This document shows, piece by piece, positions 57,528-64,000 of a DNA stretch of 64,000 nt. Under the pieces are notes generated by a model, which made no database searches, was not told the origin of the DNA, and saw nothing but the letters and a program-made list of their open reading frames with translations. The stretch is taken from the NCBI RefSeq assembly GCF_950295315.1, contig NC_080164.1:58441546-58505545 (forward strand). Reading direction: 5' to 3'. The stretch's first letter is position 1. Each line of letters starts with the position of its first letter. The position numbers and the translations under genes are program-made. The DNA is from Erinaceus europaeus. Taxonomy: Eukaryota; Chordata; Mammalia; Eulipotyphla; Erinaceidae.

Positions 57528-59734
57528 AAAAATCTGGCAACAACTTTTTCAGCATCTAATTTTTAGATTCACTTTTTTTATTAATTTAAAAAAGGAGACA
57601 TTAGCAAAACCATAGGATAAGAGGGGTACAACTCCACACAATTCCTATCACCAGAACTCTGTATCCCATCCCCTCCCCTGATAGCTTTCCTATGCTTTAT
57701 CCCTCTGCGATTATGGATCCAAGGTCATTGTGGGATGCCGAAGGCTGAAGGTCTGGCTTCTGTAATTGCTTCTCCACTGAACATGGGCATTGACAGGTGG
57801 ATCCATACTCCCCGCTTGCCTCTTTCCCTAGTGGGTTAGGGCTCTGGGGAAGAGGAGCTCCAGGACACATTGGTGGGATCCTCTCTCCAGATCATGCTAG
57901 CATCTGGAACCTGGTGGTTGACAAGAGAGTTAACATACAAAGCCAAACAAATTGTTGAACAATCATGGACCTAAAGGATGGGATAGTGCAAATGAAGTGT
58001 TGGGGGGCCTCCATTATGTAGATAGTTAGTAGGCATACTTTAGTTATATTTCAATGGGCCTGTAGATATAGTAGTTTATTTTCTCTGAGCCTGAAATCTT
58101 ATATGCAGGTGGATCCAAGTTATTGTTTGGGGAGGTGATACCATGAATGGAAAAATGACCAGAAAACCAGATCAGGGAAGAGAGTAGCTTCCCTAATAGG
58201 GGGAAGGTGTATAAATATTGTTGACTGTGAAGCCCATCAATTTGATGTGATCTGATCTGAATATGATCCCATATTCAGCTTAGGAGCCTATGTGACCTCT
58301 GCATCCCTGTAGATGTGAGCTCACATTCTGTGGTCATGGGTAGTAACATTCCAAGCTATCCCAATATCGACCCATCTTTTTCAGGTGTAGCATAGAGTAT
58401 GTTGTCCATCCTCCCTTTGGAGGTTGGAACATTCTCTACCATTCTTGATCTAAGTTGAGGGCAAGGACCTTTGGGGGTCCCATAATGTGGTCTATTTTGT
58501 TGTTCCTGATAGAGATGACCAGTAACAATGGAGAGTGGGATTTATTTGAGGTCTAGTCCCATCATATCTGTTTGGGAATCTCAGGACTCCCCTAATAGGG
58601 CCCTAGCTGATGCGGTGGCCTGATAGTAACTAAAGAGTCATCGTTAAACTATGCTGTCTCTTGCCCTTATTCAGCTTTTGCAGTCCTTGCTTTGATAAGG
58701 TTAGCTTTGGAGTGAGTGAGAGAACTGTAATAGGAAGTAGGTGAGGAGGGTATCTAAGTCTAATTAGATACTATTTCATTAGGAACTTTATACTGACTCA
58801 CTGCAGACTATTGTGTACTTTTATTTTCAGGTATATATTTTGCCCTAGTTTATGAATATGTGTAAACATATGCTGTATCTCACAGGACTTGGTCTATATC
58901 TAGGTTTTGGGACTTTGTTAGGAAGTGAACCTCCTGGAATGGAATTAGAGAATACTATGAAAGGAAAGGTCTCATCCAAGTAATGAAGCTGAAGGGTTGT
59001 CATTCCACACCTGAAGTCTCTGGACACAGTCTGAAGTGAAGTATGCTGAGGTGGTACTACTTGCATTGATTAGGTTGGGATCAGCAGATGCAATATTATT
59101 TAGTATTAATTAAGAGACACATGCAAGAAAGTGCACCCCACCCTAGAGGTTCCAGGACTGGAGGTAATATAGGATCTATAGTGGAAATGTGAGGTTCCTG
59201 CTCTCTTAGGGTTGAAGAAGACAATAGATACTTATTGTTATAATCACATTATTTGGTAATTAGGTAAACTTCGAAAAATCCCTTTGTTAGGATTTTCTAT
59301 AAAATACCCAACATCACCATAATTTATGTCCTTTGACATTATTTGTATATAGCTGTGCCACCAGTTACTTCTGTTCTTCCTGGTCTAGGCTTTTGAGAGA
59401 GTCAACATATCAAAGATTCAGCCTATGTATTAAAAAGACTCAGTCTATGCTTTAAAAGGTTTGAGGCATACAATCAATTTTTCCCCTCTCATATTAATTA
59501 AATAGTGTTTTATATGACTACAAATTAATAGGAATGTACATAAACACCATTCCCACCACCACCAAAAGACTGTGTCCCATCACACCCTTCACTGCCAGCC
59601 CCACCCACCCCATCCCCAACCAACCTGGGAAGCCAAATGTCCACCCTCCCCCTCAACACAGGGTTTTTACTTTGGTGCCCTACTCCAGATTTAGTCAAAT
59701 CCTACTTTTATTTTCCTTTTCTGTTCTTCTTTCT

Positions 59735-61559
59735 CAACTTCTGTTGATGAGTGGGGTCATCCCATACTCATCTTTATCTTTCTGACTTAGCTCACTTAAC
59801 ATAATTCCTTCTAGCTCTGTCCAAGATGGGTCAGAGAAGGTGGGTTCATTGTTTTTAATAGCTGCATAGTATTACATTGTGTATATATACCAGAGTTTTC
59901 TCAGCCACTCATCTGTTGTTGGGCACCTGGGTTCCTTTCAGGTTTTAGCTTATGGATTGTGCTGCTATGAATATAGATGTACACATATCTTTTTGGTTGG
60001 GTGTTATGGAATCCCTGGGGTATATCCCCAGGATAGGAATTACTTCCTTGCAATTGGGTTTGTATCTTCAAAGATGTCCTTGAGGTTTAGGTGGGAAAGT
60101 GTTCCACCAATGTTTTCCTTTAAGTATTTGATAGTTTCTGGTCTAACATCCATTTCCTTGATCCATTTGGAGTTGATTTTTGTTTCTGGTGAGATAGGGT
60201 GGTTCAGTTTCATTCTTCTGTATGTTTCAACCCATTATTTCAAGCACCATTTATTGAATACACCCTCCTTCCTCCATTTAATACTTTGGGCCCCCTTATC
60301 AATAATTAGATGTCCATAGATGTGGGCTTTCAATTCTGTTCCACTGGTCTGTGTGCCTATTTTTGTTCCAGTACCAAGCTGTTTTAATGATGATGGCCTT
60401 ATAATATAGTTTGAGTTCTGGGAGTGTGATGCCTCCCTTTCTGTTTCTTTTCCTCAAGATTGTTTTGGCAATTCTAAGTGTTTTCTGGTTCCAGATAAAT
60501 GACTGAAGTTTATGTTTTATTTGCAGTTTATGGAACTTTGATGGGTATTGTGTTAAATTTGTATATGGCTCTGGGGAGAATATTCATTTTGATGATATTA
60601 ATTCTTCCAATCGATGAGCATGGGATGTCTTCCCATTTCTTAGTATCATTTTCTAGTCCCTTGAATAGTGACTCATAGTTTTCAGTATACAAGTCTTTCA
60701 CTTCTTTGGTCAGGTTTATTCCTAGGTATTTTATTGATTTTGCTGCAACAGTGAATAGTAGTGATTTCTGGATGTCTTCTTCAGATTTAGTGTTTTCATA
60801 AAGAAATGGCACTGACTTTTGTACATTGATTTTGTAGCCTGACACCTTGCTATATTGCCTAATAACTTCCAATAGTTTCTGCTGGATTCTTTAGGTATTT
60901 CTATGTATAATATCATATCATCTGCAAATAGTGAGAGCTTGACTTCTTCCCTTCCAATCTGTATTCCTTTGATTTCTTTCTCTTGCCTGATTTCTATGGC
61001 AAGAACTTCCAATACTATGTTGAAGGGTAATGGTGATAATGGACAGCCCTGTCTAGTCCCCAATCTAAGAGGGAATGCTTTCAGGTTCTTTCCTTTGAGT
61101 ATTATGTTGGCTGTAGGTCTCCCAATATTAATGTATTAATATTGATGTATTTTTGTAGTTCTCTCATTAATTGTTATGTATTTAGAAGGCTCCTCATTGG
61201 GTGCATAGATGTTAATAATCGTTAATAATAACTGTTAAATCTTCTTAGTTGATTGATCCGCTAACCATTATATAATGGCCTTGCCTATCTTTTATTATTT
61301 TATTTAATTTAATGTCTATGGTGTAAAAGATGAGAATGGCTGTTCCTACCCTTTTTTGTGGTACATTAGCCTGTATAATTGTTTTCCATCCTTTCAATTT
61401 AAGTCAGTGTTTGTCTTGTTAGGTCAGGTGGGATTCTTGCAAGCATCATATGCTTGGGTTGTGTTTTCTAATCTATCCTCCCACTCTGTGCCTTTTAATG
61501 GGAGAGTTTAAGTCACTGACATTTACTGATATTGTGGCTTGAATGTATTGTAGTGCCAT
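59735..61559 (-). pseudogene. LINE-1 ORF2 with two large internal deletions
   Basis: The start ATG complement is at 61557-61559. The endonuclease part reaches the GD of the GDFN motif near 61110 and jumps to the PTANI(I)L part of the RT, losing about 1.5 kb. The RT part includes the FADD complement near 60920. A second jump near 60050 goes from NPIARK to VIPIL, losing about 0.5 kb including the cysteine motif. Many stops and frameshifts add to this. Confidence 0.88.
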
Positions 61560-61990
61560 TATTTAACAATTCTTTATTTGCTCTGATATATGACAAGTAT
61601 TATAGTGATGTTCTTCTTTATAAGAGGTCTTTTAGTACCTCTTTCAGAGCAGGCTTGGTGATGGTTGCCTCCTTTAACTGTTGTCTGTCTGAGAATGTTT
61701 TGACCCCTCCATTTAGATTGAATAAAAGTCTAGCAGGATATATTATCTTTGGTTGAAACCCTTTTTCATTCAGGGCTCTATAGATATCTTGCCATTCTCT
61801 TCTGGTTTTAGAGTTTGAGTGGAGAAGTCTGCTGAGTTTTATGGATTTTCCCTTGTATATGACTTTTTGTTTTTCTCTTGCAGCCTTTAGGATCCTTTCT
61901 TTATCCTTAATTCTTTTCATTGTAACTATGATGTTTCTTGGTGTCTTCAGGTCTGGATTGATTCTGTTTGAGACTCTCTGGACCTCTTGA

Positions 61991-63105
61991 CAAATGCAGT
62001 CACCAACCTCAGAAATTACAATAGTAACTGAAGCAAGGATTTATGCAGTTTAACCAATACCGGTTAGCCAAAGAACACCTCTGGTTCAAGAAAAAATAGC
62101 AACCAAATCTAAATGAATGAGAAAGAGAAAGGAAAAAGAGAAAGCAAGAATAGACAATTATGCAAATCTACTGTCCATTGTAAATTCTAGGGATAGCAGG
62201 TGCAGAAAGAGAAGTAGAGAAGAGAGATACACACAAGTCCACTCTGATTCAGATTTCTTCTCAAAAATAATTCATAAGCGAGTAGAATATCAGTGAATTC
62301 AGAAAGCAGAAGGAGGAGGGAAGAAAAGAACAACAACAACAAAAAAGCAGTGAAAGGGAAGGTTTTTTTTTTTTTTTTTTTTTAATTAGCTAAGAGGAGG
62401 ATAAAAGGAGAGAGTGGATGGAAGAGGTAGAATGAGACAAGTTCCTCTTACAATAGACAGGACAGCCAGTCACCTAGCAATGGAAAAAACAATAACAGTT
62501 AATTTTGGTCAACCTGAAGAAGGAGTGGGGAGAGGGACACTCATATATATAACAATAATAATAAAATAAAATAGAGTAAAAAACCCTAACAGTCAGTCTG
62601 TAGCTTGGCGGGCTCAGGATTAGCTCAGATGGCCTGAGCAAAGACTGCCAATTTTAAAAACACCTCCAGGGAGTCTTTCCCAGGCAGGGGTGAGGCTCTG
62701 ATTGGTCAGATATTTTGTTACTCAACTAGAGTTCCTTCCACTTAGAAAAAAAAAAAAAAAAGAGAGAGAGAGAAGGAAATCAAATAGGAAAGGAATTGGA
62801 ATGACACCCCTGGTAATCCAGGAATCTTGGTAAAGAAAAAATCTCAGCGGGGAGCCTGCTAGTAGCAGTTCTCCAGCCCCTGGGGTCTGGTTTTAGGGTG
62901 GGGGGAAGGGGTGCGCTTCAGGAAAAATCAGAATATTTCCTTTCTTTTTCCTCCATTTTCTAATCCAAGATTGAGGTATAGTAACCTCCTTGGTCTCACA
63001 CTTAGGACTCCTTATTCACCATCCTGCTGACAGTGTAATATCCTACCTATCCAGCTGCTGTGGTCTGAGCTCATGCCAGCAGCTGCCTCCAAGTCACCAT
63101 CTTCT
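61991..63105 (-). mobile_element. L1 5' UTR fragment inserted in ORF1, no A tail
   Basis: On the minus strand it starts at AAGATGGTGACTTGGAGG, the canonical L1 5' end, and contains GCTGCTGGCATGAGC, GTCAGCAGGATGG and the T/C-rich leader. It ends at GGTTGGTGACTGCATTTG, about 120 bases before an ORF1 start would be expected. The host ORF1 segment TCAAGAGG(T/C)CCAGAG occurs on both sides (61977-61990 and 63106-63119). The same 5' UTR end is present in the outer element at 63823 onwards. Confidence 0.87.
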
Positions 63106-63215
63106 CTGGGCCTCTTGAATCTTAACATCCTTTCTGTTGTTTAGGTCTGGGAAGTTTTCTTCCATTATTTCCTCTAGAATATTTACTTCCCCTTCTTTCT
63201 TTCTTCCTCTGGTAG

Positions 63216-63270
63216 GCCAATTATATGAATGTATGCCAATTATATGAATGTAGGCCAATTATATGAATGT
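63216..63270 (-). repeat. Triplicated 19-base unit in ORF1
   Basis: GCCAATTATATGAATGTA(T/G) occurs at 63216-63234, 63235-63253 and, lacking its last two bases, at 63254-63270. The full-length copy has a single unit here (complement of AACATTCGTATAATTGGC near 5441). Replication slippage is the simplest cause. Confidence 0.93.
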
Positions 63271-63695
63271 TTTTTGAGATCATCCCATATGTCTCTGTTG
63301 TTGTTTTCAGTGTCTCTCAGTCTCTTTTTGAGCTCTGTTACCTCTTTCTTTGTTTTCTCTAGCTCATCCTCTGTCTGGCTAATTCTGCTTTATGCTTCTG
63401 TTAATCTGCTTTCCCTTACCTCAGATTCTTTCTTCAGTTCAGTTATAGTATTACCTTGTTCTGATAGTTGGCCTTTTAGCTCAACTATTTCAGTTTTCAT
63501 TTCTCTAATTACCTCAAGATAGCTTGTATTTTATTTGAGGTTCTCCTCCATTGTTTCCCTAATTCTGATAGTCCTTTCCTCCATAATTGTCTCCATTGCT
63601 GTGATTATTAGGTTTATTATTCCTTGCATACTTTTCTTATCTTTGTTTACTTCTGACTGCTTTGGAGTTTCTTCTGGGCTCCTGTCCTGATACAT

Positions 63696-64000
63696 TGTGA
63701 TAGAAGTTTTATTTTCTCTTTATTTAACCTTTTTTTTAATTGATGTGGTTTTTATTTTTCTGTTCTGTTGTTCTCAGTTATGTTTTGAGTACAAGCCATG
63801 CTATACCAAAGATCTTTATGACAAATGCAGTCACCAACTTCAGAGATTACAACAATAGTAACTGAAGCAAGGATTGATGCAGTTCAACCAATACCATATA
63901 GCCAAACAACACCTTCCAAGAAAAAATAGCAACCAAACAAAAGAAAAATAAACGGACAGGGAAAAAGGGAAAGCAAGAATAGACAATTATGTACATCAAC
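63696..64000 (-). promoter_or_regulatory. 3' part of the 5' UTR of the older L1
   Basis: The minus strand reads through GAATAGACAATTATG complement, GGTTGCTATTTTTTC, GCATCAATCCTTGCTTC, GGTGACTGCATTTGTC and CTCAAAACATAACTGAG to the ORF1 start at 63695. The 5' end of this UTR, and so the promoter, lies outside the window. Confidence 0.8.

Larger units (their letters stand above)
61618..63695 (-). pseudogene. LINE-1 ORF1 interrupted by foreign L1 5' UTR
   Basis: The ATG complement is at 63693-63695 and the protein begins like ORF1 of the full-length copy (DRSPEET-type reading). The coiled-coil region lies at about 63270-63600. A triplicated 19-base unit (63216-63270) destroys the frame at the RNIRIIGLP site. 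At 63106-63119 the frame is cut by a 1.1 kb insertion and resumes at 61990. The C-terminal 100 codons to the stop at 61618 are open (KAAREKQKV, YPARL, PALKEVLKDLL). Confidence 0.9.
57571..64000 (-). mobile_element. Older LINE-1 with long 3' UTR, runs past the window end
   Basis: On the minus strand: 5' UTR (64000 to 63696, its start lies outside), ORF1 (63695-61618) interrupted by 61991-63105, spacer, ORF2 (61559 to about 59735) with two deletions, and a long-form 3' UTR ending in a T-rich stretch at 57571. The 3' UTR includes the roughly 0.8 kb segment (about 58000-58800) that is missing from the young copies. Its frames are broken at many places. Confidence 0.93.

Noticed and set aside
61991..63105. 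Retroviral LTR inside ORF1
   Set aside because: No TG...CA ends, no primer-binding site and no poly(A) signal layout; the sequence matches L1 5' UTR elsewhere in the window.
63211..63270. CRISPR-like direct repeats
   Set aside because: Three abutting 19-base units without spacers, inside an L1 ORF1 of a mammalian genome.

Overview
This window is mammalian nuclear DNA and almost certainly comes from a hedgehog (Erinaceidae). The evidence is a complete LINE-1 layout (5' UTR, ORF1, a 60-base spacer, ORF2, 3' UTR, A-rich tail), many (CA)n and (CT)n microsatellites, AT-rich unique sequence, and above all dozens of tRNA-derived SINEs of the type I recall from Erinaceus (ERI-like). Those SINEs carry a tRNA head, a C/T-rich body, a CAACAA/AATAAA-rich tail and clean target-site duplications (TSDs). 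The species call rests on memory of the SINE type, not on a search. I see no host protein-coding gene, no functional RNA gene, no CRISPR array and no bacterial or viral feature. The region reads as a gene desert or the inside of a long intron, built from layers of retrotransposons.

Layout. 1-3720: SINEs, an old L1 with two internal deletions (861-2782) and a 200-base assembly gap. 3721-11196: the centrepiece, a full-length young L1 with a 14-base TSD, an intact ORF1 (292 codons) and a colinear 1,274-codon ORF2 broken only by three nonsense codons. It sits inside an older SINE. 11300-21600: unique DNA, SINEs, microsatellites and a twin-primed (5'-inverted) young L1 (14732-15950) with a perfect 16-base TSD. 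21629-25545: two L1 3' pieces of an older family with a long 3' UTR, one of them holding a 210-base young L1. 25600-32540: two very young SINEs, a three-layer nest (SINE in L1 in SINE) and a short U2 snRNA fragment. 32543-36738: the longest stretch without a recognisable repeat. 36739-45415: dense SINEs, purine tracts and another L1 3' piece. 45416-53085: unique DNA, a decayed ancient L1 and short L1 3' ends. 53251-64000: a SINE, then a 5'-truncated young L1 (53616-57527, 15-base TSD), tail-to-tail with an older minus-strand L1 (57571 to beyond the window end). The older element's ORF1 is interrupted by the 5' UTR of another L1.

How the parts relate. L1 supplies the reverse transcriptase and endonuclease; the SINEs and the U2 fragment are non-autonomous passengers of such machinery. 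Comparing the L1 copies shows two 3' UTR lineages: a long form, and a short form lacking about 0.8 kb. The short-form young family also carries an extra CpG-rich promoter unit at its 5' end. Nothing here qualifies as a new biochemical system. The best candidates for novelty are the L1 promoter and 3' UTR remodelling and the nested 5' UTR insertion without a tail.
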